Origin: Diospyros lotus
Lineage: Eukaryota > Streptophyta > Magnoliopsida > Ericales > Ebenaceae
Assembly (NCBI RefSeq): GCF_014633365.1
Contig: NC_068345.1
Span: 15,756,058-15,820,057 of the forward strand
DNA: 64,000 bases
Reading direction: 5' to 3'
Below the pieces are notes generated by a model, which was not told the origin of the DNA, did not search any database, and saw only the letters and a list, made by a program, of their open reading frames with translations. The stretch's first letter is position 1, and each line of letters opens with the position of its first letter. A program made the translations under genes and the position numbers. Below, piece by piece: positions 44,561-55,499 of this stretch.

Positions 44561-45784
44561 CTATTAGCTCTGCCTTTATGTAGTTGTTTTTAATTTTGAA
44601 TGTGTGCTTTTTTTTTTTTATAAGAGTTCTTTTGTAAGTTTGGCATTTGTCTTTAACATTTATCATTTCCCTCTTTAAAAATTAATTTTTGTAAGTTTTT
44701 GACTAATTTAATTTTTCTTAAAAATTTCCTTCCATCATTTCCCTCTTTAAAAATTTTATTTCACATTTATTGTTTTGATTTGACACAAAATATTAAGGCA
44801 GTGTTCTCTTTACTTTTCAATTTTTAGTTTTGAGTTTTGAATTCATTTTGAAAAATTATTTCTCAAAATAAAAAATTAGAAAATGCGTTCTCTTTGAAAT
44901 TTTGAAAATAATTTTTAATAATATTTTATTTAATAAATTTGATTATTCAATAAATTAAAAATATTTAATGTTAATATATTATTAAAAAATATATATTTTT
45001 TAAAGTTAATGAATTTTGTAATACTTTTTCTATTATAATAATAAAATACAAATAAATAAATAAATATGTTTTGAGTTTATATCAGCACCAAAGTTTGCAT
45101 CTTTTCTATATATCTATCTATCTATATATATATACATATATATCAGTGGAAGAGAAGGTATTATTTTAAACTAATTTAAATTGTTATTAATATTAAATAT
45201 TTAAATTTATTAAACTTTAATTAGTCAACCCATTAAGTTTACAAATCTACGAAGGTGGCCATCACATGTTACTTTTTAACTACAAATATTAAATATTAAT
45301 TACTAAATATAATTGTTTTTAAAATAAATATTAAATATAGAATATTATTAATTTTTTTTAAAATAAATACAAATCTTTGTTTTATTTTTTAATCAATTAA
45401 TTTATTTCAAAATTTTAGAAAATATATATTTATTTCAATTTAACTAGAGTGACAAAAAAATAATGATTGTAGTTCATCTGTTAGAGAATTACGTGCTAAC
45501 CTTTCTAACCACAGATCCAAAGTTACATAACATCTAAGAAAGTAATTATAGAATATTCAAGGGGTACAACTTCATTATAGAATCTACAAAGCAATAATCT
45601 AATTCACTCAAGTCGATGCTCAGTGTTGATGATGGTTGCTGAACACGACGGATCCAAGTTCATCGATATCATTTGGGAATGGCCACTGACTGCTGCTAGT
45701 TTCGACTGGGTAAAGTTGCGAACTAGCCTCTTGAAAATAAGGAAACGACGCATTTTCTTCTTAGATGACTGGGTTTTCAAAATT
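44561..45784. other. AT-rich intergenic sequence downstream of the LBD gene
   Basis: T- and A-rich sequence with TCTATCTATATATATA microsatellite near 45110 and no reading frame of note. A GTGTTCTCTTTACTTTTCAATTTT segment near 44800 resembles the ends of some MITEs but has no clear partner. Confidence 0.5.
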
Positions 45785-46225
45785 CTAAATAGGGTTTGTA
45801 TCATCCATGAGGAAAAATCTGTTGTCATAATATGGGTTTAAATTGGCTTCTGGGTGAAACCAATTTTGAACATTGAGAGGGTTTGCATTTGAGCTTCCAA
45901 ATAGTAATTCCTCCAATAAAATTAGATGAAATTGAAGATCGATGACTTGCTGTTGGAGGACAAAAATGTAGGATACACAGCCGTATATAGGATCTTGCAG
46001 CCTAGTTTGAGCTTCATATAATAGTGTAGTGGTAGCCCCATAATGGTCACTTACCGGAAGCTGAGCCAGGAGCTTGGAGGCATTACTGGCACAAAAAATC
46101 ATGTGGATGACAACAAAATCAGTAGGTCCTTCTTCATAACGGAAGTAAGGGGCAAATACGCACAATTGGGTACATCTTCTTCTCAAGACTTTGCAGGCAT
46201 CGCATGGAGAACCGGGTTCTGACAT
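45785..46225 (-). CDS. LOB-domain (LBD) family protein, 146 aa
   Basis: LBD proteins are plant-specific nuclear transcription factors that act in organ boundary and lateral organ formation. The start at 46225 gives MSEPGSPCDACKVLRRRC, then TQLCVFAPYF. The four cysteines fit CX2CX6CX3C (residues 8, 11, 18, 22). The GAS block reads FCASNASKLLAQLP (about residues 44-57), with Cys replacing the usual first Gly. The DPIYGCV segment and a leucine-zipper-like helix (YIFVLQQQVIDLQFHLILLE) follow. The tail is short and acidic (FFLMDDTNPI). The frame is open throughout. It lacks the intron many family members carry, so a retrocopy is possible. It lies head to head with the NPH3 gene. Confidence 0.8.
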   Translation of the reverse strand: MSEPGSPCDACKVLRRRCTQLCVFAPYFRYEEGPTDFVVIHMIFCASNASKLLAQLPVSDHYGATTTLLYEAQTRLQDPIYGCVSYIFVLQQQVIDLQFHLILLEELLFGSSNANPLNVQNWFHPEANLNPYYDNRFFLMDDTNPI

Positions 46226-46239
46226 GATCTTCTAGTTTT

Positions 46240-46600
46240 TTTTTTTTCGAAGACTGGATAGATCTGGCCAAATCTAGGTACTAGGTAGATTTTGGTAGAT
46301 TTAACTAGATCTGGGTACTGGGTAGATTTAGGTAGATTTAGCTAGAGCTTGGTACTAGGTAGATCTAATTACTGGGTAGATTTAGGTACTAGGTAGATCT
46401 GGGTGGTTGCCGATGTGGATCTAGGTGGCGGTATAGATCTGGGCGACACCAACAGCCGTGGCGAGTGTGGATCTGGGTGGTTGCCGAAGCGAGTCTAGGC
46501 GGCACCAATGAATATCTGTAAAACTGGAAAAATATAGAAACTCACCGTGATCTAGGTGGCTGTCAGTGTAGATCTGGAAGGCGGAGTTAGTGGATCTGAA
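46240..46600. repeat. TAGGTAGATTT-type degenerate repeat upstream of the LBD gene
   Basis: Words like TAGATCTGGGTACTGGGTAGATTTAGGTAGAT recur from about 46255 to 46410 and grade into the GC-rich minisatellite. They lie in the presumed promoter side of the LBD gene. Confidence 0.6.
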
Positions 46601-46609
46601 AGCTAGTGG

Positions 46610-46945
46610 TGGGTGCAGATCTGGGTGGCTACTGACACAGGTCTAGGCAGCACCAATGACTATAGCGGGTGTGGATCTAGAAGCCGGTGGATCTGGAAGA
46701 CGATGGCGAATGCGGATCTGGGTGGCTGCTGACGCGGGTCTGGGTGGCACCAATGACGGTGGCAGGTGCGAATCTGGAAGGCGGTGGTGGATGCGGATCT
46801 GGGTGGATACTGACGCGGGTTTGGGAGGCACCAACGATGGTAGCGGGTACGGATCTGGAAGGCGGTGGCGGATGAGGATCTGGGTGGCTGCCAACGTGGG
46901 TCTGGGCGGCACCAACAGTGGTGGTGAGTGCGAATCTGGGTATTA
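46610..46945. repeat. 81-bp minisatellite between LBD and NPH3 genes
   Basis: The marker TGCGGATCTGGGTGG is at 46711 and 46792, with a variant at 46873, exactly 81 bp apart. An earlier copy at 46614 is 97 bp away because of an internal duplication. Because 81 is divisible by three, long frames open on both strands (for example 46643-46915 minus and 46656-46946 plus). I do not call these genes. Confidence 0.85.
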
Positions 46946-46979
46946 GACGGCACAAACAACAGATGGAGGAAGGTGGAGT

Positions 46980-47045
46980 TAGAGAGTGAGAGAGAGATGG
47001 GTTTTGGGAGTCGGAGAGTGAGAGAGAGAGAGCAAAGAGAGGAAG
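46980..47045 (+). repeat. GA-rich microsatellite upstream of the NPH3 gene
   Basis: GAGAGTGAGAGAGAGA-type repeats end about 240 bp before the TATA box. GA tracts are common in plant promoters. Confidence 0.6.
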
Positions 47046-47281
47046 GTGGAGAAGAAAGAAGAAAATAAAAAAATAAAACATATTTTAAATAATTACTATT
47101 ATTATATAATTAAAATAAAATAAATAAATATTTAAAAATAATAATAAAAAAGCAAAAAATATGGGCGGGAGATCCCCCGCCTTCTTCCCCAAAGAAAAAA
47201 AAATGGAAATTAGTTTTGTGGTCTCTAAACTAGAAAGACCAAATGGAAATCAACTATCAAAGGGGCCCTAAGGTACATAAT

Positions 47282-47289
47282 CTATAAAA
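47282..47289 (+). promoter_or_regulatory. TATA box of the NPH3 gene
   Basis: CTATAAAAGG stands about 65 bp upstream of the ATG at 47348, a normal distance for a plant core promoter with a short leader. Confidence 0.6.
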
Positions 47290-47347
47290 GGAGGCGAGAA
47301 CACTGCAACAAAAGAGAGGGAAAGTTGTGTGATTTATTGGGTCAACC

Positions 47348-47664
47348 ATGGCTCCTTCTAGGAAGGCTTTTGCATTCTACCATGAGGGAAACGACTGGTA
47401 TGCCCTCTCTCCCAACTCCTTTTTTAATTCTTTTCATTTAACTTCAAATCTTACAAGTTACAATCGATGCTATTGCAGTGGAAAGGAACCTTGTTCCAAA
47501 GAGATTATTTTTTGAGTCGATCAAATTTATGAAGTTATTATCAATTTGAATTCAAATTGAGGCATATGATGTAAATCTATTATGATTGTGACAGGTTCTG
47601 CAATGCAGGTTTGCCTAGCGATGTCACCGTATCTATAGATGGAGCAAATTTTCATCTGCACAAG
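47348..47664 (+). CDS. NPH3/RPT2-family BTB protein, first two coding exons
   Basis: NPH3/RPT2 proteins are plant-specific BTB proteins, and several act with phototropins at the plasma membrane or as CUL3 adaptors. Exon 1 (47348-47397) encodes MAPSRKAFAFYHEGND and the first two bases of a Trp codon. The intron runs 47398-47594 (GTATGC...ACAG). Exon 2 (47595-47664) completes W and gives FCNAGLPSDVTVSIDG and ANFHLHK, the start of the BTB domain (family consensus GLPSD...V...FHLHKFPL). A donor AAG|GTTAGT follows. The next exon, expected to begin FPL, is not found to the end of the window. The intron has taken up three transposable elements, so the gene either has a very long intron or is broken. 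Confidence 0.8.
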
Positions 47665-47771
47665 GTTAGTGTCTCTATGTTATCTTTTAAAGGTGGAAAT
47701 ATATGCTATTAAGGATGTTAATCTTCTTTGCTAGTCCACTTTCCAAAATTTTTGGGATGAGCCTTTTGTAG
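47665..47771 (+). other. intron 2 of the NPH3 gene, left part
   Basis: The donor GTTAGTG is at 47665. The intron sequence continues to the target site TGTAG (47767-47771), where the gypsy element is inserted. Confidence 0.6.
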
Positions 47772-48316
47772 TGATGATGTAGTGGCCGATCACCCCTTCC
47801 TACCTCAGACAAAGCACCTGCAATAAAGGTGGGGACTAGCTCCCTCGATTTTACTCCGACGCTCAAGTCAGGTTTACTAGATTAAGAAGCAGCTTAAAGT
47901 GAGCAATTATGAACTTTAGAGGGAGGAAAAGTTTCGTACCATTCCCCTTCTGGCCTCCCACCTTTTATCCTCTTGCTGAGGTGAGGATTCTTTTGAAATC
48001 CCTAGGATCTCTACCATGTTCTTCACAGAATCTTACTGATATGAATTTCATAATAGCAACTGCCCTCGAAGAGCTCGGGATAGTTCCTATCTCTATGATC
48101 CCCGGCGGGATGGTCGATCCCGAAGAACCTGGAGAATCCTCGTCAAGCAACAGGCTAGCCGGTGTGATGATACGCATCGGCCACATGTCCCCTCTAGGCC
48201 TCGAGCGAGATAATGTTAGCAGAGTATCTTTTTAGTGGACATGTGGCATCGTTATCGATGGTTATATTTTCGGGGCATTGGAGTGATCAGAGACCCGAGG
48301 ATATTTCCCTTAATCA
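47772..48316 (-). repeat. 3' LTR of the complete gypsy element
   Basis: In plus orientation it begins TGATGATGTAGTGGCCGATC and ends TTTCCCTTAATCA, a TG...CA structure on either strand. It has a one-to-one counterpart at 56880-57425. A purine-rich tract (AAAGAGTAGAGAGGCAAG on the minus strand, 48317-48334) abuts it as a polypurine tract. Confidence 0.92.
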
Positions 48317-48712
48317 CTTGCCTCTCTACTCTTTGAGGCCCTTAGCTTAAATGGCTCTAGGAGTGTTGAAATTTTTGAAGGTTCGCGCTCCCATTTATCC
48401 CGAGGTCGATATCCGTGGGGCCAGGAGAGTCAGAGCACCCATTTTTCTTGTGCACGTCTAGAGGGCACGACTACCGATTTGTTCTGATGACAATACCCCT
48501 TCCCAAGACACTGTCCAAATCTTTTCATCTTTCGAGCTGCGCAAATTTTGGATAGTTAATGCTCATCATTATCTGCCTACATTTTTAAATAAGCGTTCCT
48601 TATTCCTCTATTTGCTTCTTCTTCGGACTCTTTTCCTGATTCAGTCTATTGACGTGCCATCGGGCATTTTCTTTGACTCTGCATTTTCTCGCCCTCCCCT
48701 CGACTTCCTGTG

Positions 48713-51049
48713 ATGGCGATTACTGGCTCCGGAAGGCTTAACTCGGCCGACATTGAGGTTGTTAAGTGGGAGAACCATCCTGCTACCTCCATTCCCTACC
48801 AATGGATGAGTGAAATAGAGTGTTAACAGTTCCGAGAGAAATATGCAATTCCCAATAAGTGGGAGGTTGAGTTTAATACTAATCTCCAAGCCTGCCACCC
48901 TATCATATGCCGCCTCTGTATTTACAAGTGCACCTTTGACCGGGGTTTTCGAATGCCCCCCCGTAAGAGGTCATATCGCTTCTCCAACATCTTACCATTG
49001 TCCCAGCCCAACTGTCTCCCTTTGGATGGAGGTATCTAATGGGCTTCATTGTCATCTGCCATACTGCCTAGGTGGAGCCTACATGAGAGCTCTTTGATTA
49101 TTTTTTCACCACCAACCTGTGATCCAAGTGGTTGGATTTCTATCTCGCCCCGAGTCGTGAAAGAAGGCTACCTTCTGAGGGCTAAGGAGCGCCCTAACTC
49201 GGATATCCCTACTACCTCGCTCATGTTCTTTGAGGGGGTCCAAGGATTCAAATGACTGGAAGGAGCGCTTCATTTTTGTCCGCCCCAGAGTGTCTAACTC
49301 TTCACAAGAGGTTTGGGCGGTGTGCGACGGGTGGACCTTGGATACCAAACACAAACGCCCGAACATTGAGGTTATCAAAGGGCCAGCCAGCTGGATTATG
49401 GGCCCTAGCCAGGACTGGAAAGAAGATTGGTTCTCCAACCCGATGCTTAATCAGGCGGGTTTGGACGGTGACAACTGTGGGTGTTAACCTTCACCTTTTC
49501 TCTTTACCTCTTCATCCCTTTCATTTTCTTTCACGTTAACCTTCTTTATTTTTCTTGCACAGTTGAAAATCTCTGGGAGATAACTTACTCTCCTATTACC
49601 GAGGAGACGGTCTTGGACTTCTTTGAGAGTAAGGGCCTTTCGGCCCCTTTTAAAAGAAAGAAAACATCCGAGAAGGCTCCTAAACCTTCTCGAGGCCATG
49701 GGCTCTCAGCGTCGCCCGAGCGAGCCCCGAAGAGCACTAGAAGTAAAAAATCCTCGACCTCTTCCAGATCGAGAAAAATGGTGGAGAGGGATTCTCAGAC
49801 CTTCTAAGAGGCTTTTAAGGACAGTGATGAGGCTTGTTTGAAGGACCCTTCCAAGGGATCGCCCGCCCCTAGGAATAAGGAAGACCCCCATCCCATTCAA
49901 CAATCCACTGCCACAACGCCTGTCTCAACGCAGAGCCCCTCTGGAGGGGACACCGAGACCATCTCTCAGGCTCTGGAGGTAACTAGGGCGCAGGCCCAGG
50001 GAGGTCGATCACCTGCAGGTACGAAGCCCCCCTCAATGCCTCCTAGCATTCCTGTCCCTTCTATTTTCAAGCAGATATTAACGTCACTGGCACAAGAAGG
50101 GCGCCCAAGATTGACAAGGGAATCTTCGCTTAAGGGGGCTTCCACGATATCTACGAAGGAGATAATAGCCCGAAGAACGAAGCGACGAAGGATAGAGTCT
50201 ACCTTTCCCTCAGCTTCATCCAAGGTGACTTCCACCTCGAGGCGGCTGAGGCTCTACTAAAGCTTTGGCTATTTGCAGTGCCTCGCCAACTGCGGGCGAA
50301 CTAGATTATTGTGCCGAGATTCTCAAGGTAACTCATTTCCATCCGTCCCTTCCTTTGGAATTCTTTCCACACTAATAAGTTTTGATTCTTATTTTGTCCC
50401 TATTCTTCAAAACCTCTCGGGTTTTCAAGATTCAATCGCCCGATGAGAATTAGAGTTCCGAGCCCAGATTACCTCCTTGGAGTCCGAGATTGAGAGGCTT
50501 CGAGGTCTTGAGTCCCTTTCTTCAAAACCGGCAGACCTTGAGCATAGCGTACATATTCTCACCAAGTTTGTCAAGATGGCGCAAGAAGAAGTAAGACTCA
50601 CGAACGAAGAAGAAGCTCAAGCTCACGAGGATCTGGAGTTGGCTCAGAGAAATATGCTAGAAGCTAATTAGGCTAACTCTAGGCTCAAGGAGGAACTGGA
50701 TGCTACGAGGGGCGCAAACGACCTGCTTCGAGAAAATATAAGGAAGTTCACCTTAGAGTTGAAGGAGGCCAAGAAATGCTAGGTCAAGGCGATGGAGTCC
50801 TACTCTTGGTGCAAGGAAGACCTACGTACCGCTCATACCCAGCTCCAATCCATGCTTAAGGATGCTCGCGTGGCCTTTCACAACGGTTGCGAGGATTTTT
50901 GAAGCTCCAAAACTTATGCTGCGGAGTTGGAAGGAGTTCTTCCGGGTGGGTTTGAACATATGAAGAAGCTTACGAAGGAGTGCTTCCCGAACCTGGACGT
51001 GGACTCCATCCCCTTTGATGTCACAACTGCTTTATCTTCTTTAGAGTAG
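48713..51049 (+). pseudogene. antisense extra ORF of the complete gypsy element
   Basis: On the strand opposite to gag-pol, a frame starts at 48713 (MAITGSGRLNSADIEVV). It continues through IPYQWMSEIEC and KYAIPNKWEVEFNTNLQACH, RMPPRKR, and (after frame shifts) TTSLMFFEGVQGFK. It ends in a serine-rich middle and a coiled-coil tail (50477-51049: ESEIERLRGLE..., ending TALSSLE). The N-terminal region resembles the domain named 'putative gypsy-type transposon' in plants. There are stops at about 48824 and 50669, among others. Function is unknown. Confidence 0.7.
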
Positions 51050-51194
51050 ATGCTTTTGTACTCAAACTTGTTGCTATAATAAAATCTTAACATTCTTTCG
51101 CCTGGCTTTGGGAAATTTTCTTTATTTCAATGTTACCTTGCTTAATTAATTTCCCTTGCTTTTCATTAGGGACTAAAAATCTCTTGGAGATCAG

Positions 51195-51380
51195 ATCTGA
51201 TCCCTTCATTTCTTGTCGAGGGTTCGAGCCCCGCAAATCACATCTGATCCCTTCATTTTTTGTCGAGGGTTCGAGCCCCCCACAGATCACATCTAATCCC
51301 TTCATTTTTTATTAAGGGTTCGGGCCCCCCGTGGATTACATCTGATCCCTTCATTTTTTATCGAGGAATCGGGCCCCTAG
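51195..51380. repeat. 48-49-bp tandem repeat downstream of integrase
   Basis: TGATCCCTTCATTT recurs at 51198, 51245, 51294 (TAATCCC) and 51343. Each copy carries CGAGGGTTCGAGCCCC or a variant. Its position between integrase and the extra ORF mirrors that of the 88-bp array in the outer element. Confidence 0.85.
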
Positions 51381-51468
51381 ATCTTTTGTGGCGAAGAGTT
51401 TTTACTGACGAGAGAGAAAAATAGGTTTATTTAAAAGAAACATATGAAAATCATAATAAAGAAAACAT

Positions 51469-54400
51469 TACTGATAGAACTTCATTAAATTATGCACGTT
51501 TCAAGCATTTTTAACTGGTGTACCCTTGGGGGTCTGGAGTTTGTAAGCACTAGGACTGAGGGCTTCCAACACCTTGAAATGACCTTCCCAGTTCAGAGTT
51601 AACTTGTTCGCTTCCTGGGCACCTCGAACATCCGTTCGGCGCAAGACCCAATCTCCCAGAAGGAAACTCTGAGCTCTTACCCTTTGGTTGTAGTATCTTT
51701 CAATACGCCTATTGTAGGTAGCCTGCTGAATCTTAGTCCGATCGCGAAATTCAATACGCTCTTACCCTTTGGATTCGAGGCTATAGAGCTCCACTCTCAA
51801 GGAAGGCACTCCTATCTCGACTAGGATTAGCGCGTCCAAGCCATAACATAGGTTGAAAGGAGTTTTGCTCGTAGATACCTTCATGGTTGTTTGGTAAGAC
51901 CATAAGATGCTCGGTAATTCTTTCACCCAGCTGCCATTTGCCTTGTCCACTCGTGCCTTTAGACCATGCAACAACGTTCTGTTAGCGAGCTCAATTTGTC
52001 CGTTGGCCTGCGGATGGGCTACCGAAGTGAACTGCTGCCTTATTCCTAGCTCCTGGCACCATTCTTGAACAGATCGATCAGTGAACTGAGTGCCCTTATC
52101 AGATATTAGTACCCGAGGAATCCCGAAGTGACACACCACATTCTTCCACATGAATTGTTTTACGTGTCGAGCTGTAATGGAAGCCATCGGTTCGGCTTCA
52201 ACCCATTTCGTTAAATAATCAATGGCAGCAATGACATATTTAACTTGACCAGTCGCCGAGGGAAATGAACCCAAGATGTCGATGCCCCATTGAGCAAAGG
52301 GGCAAGGCGTAGCCAAGTGAGTTAGGTTGACAGCCGATAAATGAACCAAGTTGGAGGTTCGTTGGCATCTGTCGCAGGCCTTGACCAATTGCTCTGAGTC
52401 TTTCACCATCATTGGCTAATAGTACCCCTACCGAAGGGCTTTCTGGCTAAGGGTTCGAGCCCCGATGTGGCTTCCGCATATGCCTTCATGAATCTCTCTT
52501 AGGATGTAGTCTACTTCACGAGGTCTGATACATTTGAGCAATGGTTGTGAGAATAGTCTTCTGTAGAGTTCCCCATTGATTAGTACGAAACTTCGGGCTC
52601 TCTTTCTGACTTCTTAAGCTTCCGAGCCATCCTCAGGAAGTTTTTCCTCCTTCAAATATAACAACAAAGGATCCACCCAACTAGGCTAATTGTCCACACA
52701 TAACTGATCAACGACCTTCTCAATACTCTTCTACGGTAAAGATTCAATCCGGATTTCTCGGGAGCTTATAGGAAAAGAAGAAGAAGCAATCGGGATAATA
52801 AATCTACTTTTGTGTTCATGGCCCGAGGGACGTATTCCACCTTTACCAAATGAAAACGCGTGATTAGTTCCTTAACTATGGCTAGGTATTTTGCCATATG
52901 ATCTTCCTGAGCCTTATACTCCCCGTTCACTTGCTGCACTACCAAGTAGGAGTCAGAACTTACTTCGATTCATCGCGCTCCCAACTATTCAGCTAACCTC
53001 AATCCTGCTAACAAGGCCTCATACTCAGCCTCGTTGTTAGATACTCGGAATTCAAAATGTAAGGCATAGGGCCATGTCTGCCCTCAGGACTTCTGATCAT
53101 CAGCCCTGCTCTGCCCCCGCTTGAGGTCGAGCTTCCATCTATAGCCAACATCCATGGCTTCTGATCTTTTTCCGACGCTTCTGGGGATCCTATCCCTTCG
53201 GCGATGAAATTTTCCAATGCTTGGGCCTTGATAGTTGGCTGAGGTTTATACTCAATATCAAAAGCTGTAAGCTCCATTGCCCATTTCAACATCCTTCTTG
53301 ACAGCTTTGGCTTGCTAAGAATCCGCCTCAAAGGTTGATTAGTAAGAACAATAATAATATGAGCCTGAAAATAGGGCCGAAGTTTTCTTACTAATACCAC
53401 CAAGGCAAAGGCTAGCTTCTCCGTAGGAGAGTACCGAACCTCAGCTCCTGTCAATCGCTTACTGGCATAGTAGACGGGCCTCTGCCTGTTATCTTCTTCT
53501 CGAACCATCACCGAACTCATGGCTTTCTTAGCTATCGCCAAATAGATATACAGCGGTTCTCCTTACTATGGCTTAGTGAGAATCAGAGGTGAGGCTAGAT
53601 GTTCCTTCAGCTTGTCAAAAGCTTCCTGACATTCAGCATCCCTGACAAAATTCTTCGCCTTTGATAGGACCTTATAGAAGGGAAGGCCCTTCTCTGCCAA
53701 TCAGGAGAGGAATCTCCCTAAGGCCGTCATTCTTCCAGTAAGGCTCTATACTTCCTTGATATTCCTTGGGGCCGGCATATCTATAATGGCTTTAACCTTC
53801 GCTAGGTTTACCTCAATCCCTCGGTGGTGAACTATATAACCCAAGAACTTTCCTGCAGAGACGCCAAAAGCACATTTGACAGGATTAAGTTTTACATGAA
53901 ACTTACGAAGGGTTTTGAAGCACTCCTCCAAATCTTCGGGATGAGGCTCAGCAACAAGGCTTTTCACCAACATGTCATCTACGTAAGCCTCCATGTTCCG
54001 CCCGAGTTGGCTGTTGAAAAAGCTTATTCACCAGGCGTTGGTAAATGGCTCCCGTGTTCTTCAATCCAAAGGGCATTACTGTGTAACAGTAAGTCACCTT
54101 GTCGGTGATGAATGTTGTCTTCTCCTAATCTTCGGGGTGTAGTGGGATCTGATGGTACCCCTAAAAGGTGTCCAAAAAACTCATTAGTAGGCAACCTGTC
54201 GTCCCATCAACCAGGGCATTTATTCGAGGAAGATGATAACTATCCTTCGGGTAAGCTTTGTTAAGATCAGTGAAGTTAATGCAAAGCCTCCACTTGCCCT
54301 CTACCTTTCAAATGTATTGCGCTTCTATTAACTTCGCGACTTCTGCGTCGATTTCTCTAGCTCTTTCTGGGGTAAAACTCCGCTTCTTCTGCTTGATAGG

Positions 54401-55290
54401 TCAAAAATCAGGACGTATTCCCAACTTGTGCGTCATGACCTCGGGATCAATTCCTGGTATGTCCTGAGCGGTCCATACGAAGACATCCGCATAATTCCGG
54501 AGGAGGGCTAAGACCTGACCCCTTATTGGGTCTTTTAACTCAACACTTACCTTTATGCAATGATATGGGCAATCCTCCCTTAAGGGTACTTCCTCCAGCT
54601 TGTCCACAGGTTCTGCCGTCTTTGGATCCTCGAGCCTTCCAACAGAAAACTGACCTCCTGTGGGGGACTCCCGCCCTTCTCTTCTAGGGAGTCCCCTACC
54701 TGACCGAGAGCTTCTTGGGGCAATTTTTCTCTCGTCTGCCTTCGTAGGCTCCCCGCGCTCCTTACTACGCCTATGGAAGCAATGTAACATTCGCGGGCCG
54801 AACGCAAATATCCTCGCACTTCACCTATCTTGCTTGGTTGTAGGGAACTTTATCATCATGTGATATGTGCTAGGAATGGCCCGAAAAGCATTAAGGCCAG
54901 ATCTTCCTAGAATCATGTTGTAAGCCAAAGGAACATTCATTGCTAGGATATCTAGCATTACTCGGGAGGTTTGGGAACCTTTCCCCAAGGTAAGCAGAAG
55001 GCGAATGACCCTATCTAAATATACGGTCTCCCCATCAAATCCCACCAATGGGACCCTAGCCTACCTTAGCTTCTCCATCCTGTACCCCATACTCAGGAAA
55101 GCCTGCCGATACAAAATTTTTGAAGAACTATTTGGATCCACGAGGATTCGTCGAAGCTCCCATCTTCCCAGCTCGGTTGCTATTACTAGAGGATCATTTT
55201 GGTTTAGGTACCCGGGGAGGTCGCTATCGGAAAAGGAGATTATCTGCCCTCTTCTCGACCTTTTCATCCTTGAGGCTTGACTGCTCACCT
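51469..55290 (-). pseudogene. pol of the complete gypsy element
   Basis: From right to left come the protease (about 55138: ILVDPNSSSKILY, with Asn where the family has Gly), the linker (YNMILGRSGLNAFRAI) and RT. The fingers run on from VWTAQDIPGIDPEV, but about 18 codons around the WLANVV segment are missing near 54310. The palm has MPFGLKN and YVDD (53994). RNase H is at 53008-53541 (VYYASKRLTGAE). The second RNase H begins MLAIDGSS. Integrase (51762-52412) is nearly intact, with CDRCQ, AAIDYLTKWVEAE, SDKGTQFTD and HPQANGQIE giving the D, D and E residues. The end is NLMKFYQ at 51471. Several stops and shifts separate these blocks. Confidence 0.88.
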
Positions 55291-55499
55291 GCTCGTTGCC
55301 CTTCGCACCCGGGACCTCCCCTGCGGCCAGCGTATGAAATACCTGGGGCTGAGGGTGATCCCCTTCCGCTTGCGGTGGTCTCTCCCTTCGGGGAGAATGC
55401 CAAGCATGATCTTAGTCCTCCCTTCGGTCCCTCTTGGCGGTGGGATTTCGTGACCACTAACGTCATTCCTTTCTCCTTCGAGAATCCTCTTCCCTGGCC

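Noticed and set aside
44785..44960. Possible MITE starting GGCAGTGTTCTCTTTAC
   Set aside because: The second GTTCTCTTT copy is a direct repeat, not inverted, and no target duplication was found.
46643..47081. Overlapping frames of 62-134 aa around the 81-bp repeat
   Set aside because: They are repeat-derived in several frames on both strands.
51200..51380. tRNA genes suggested by GGTTCGAGCCCC
   Set aside because: The motif recurs every 48-49 bp without acceptor, D or anticodon arms.
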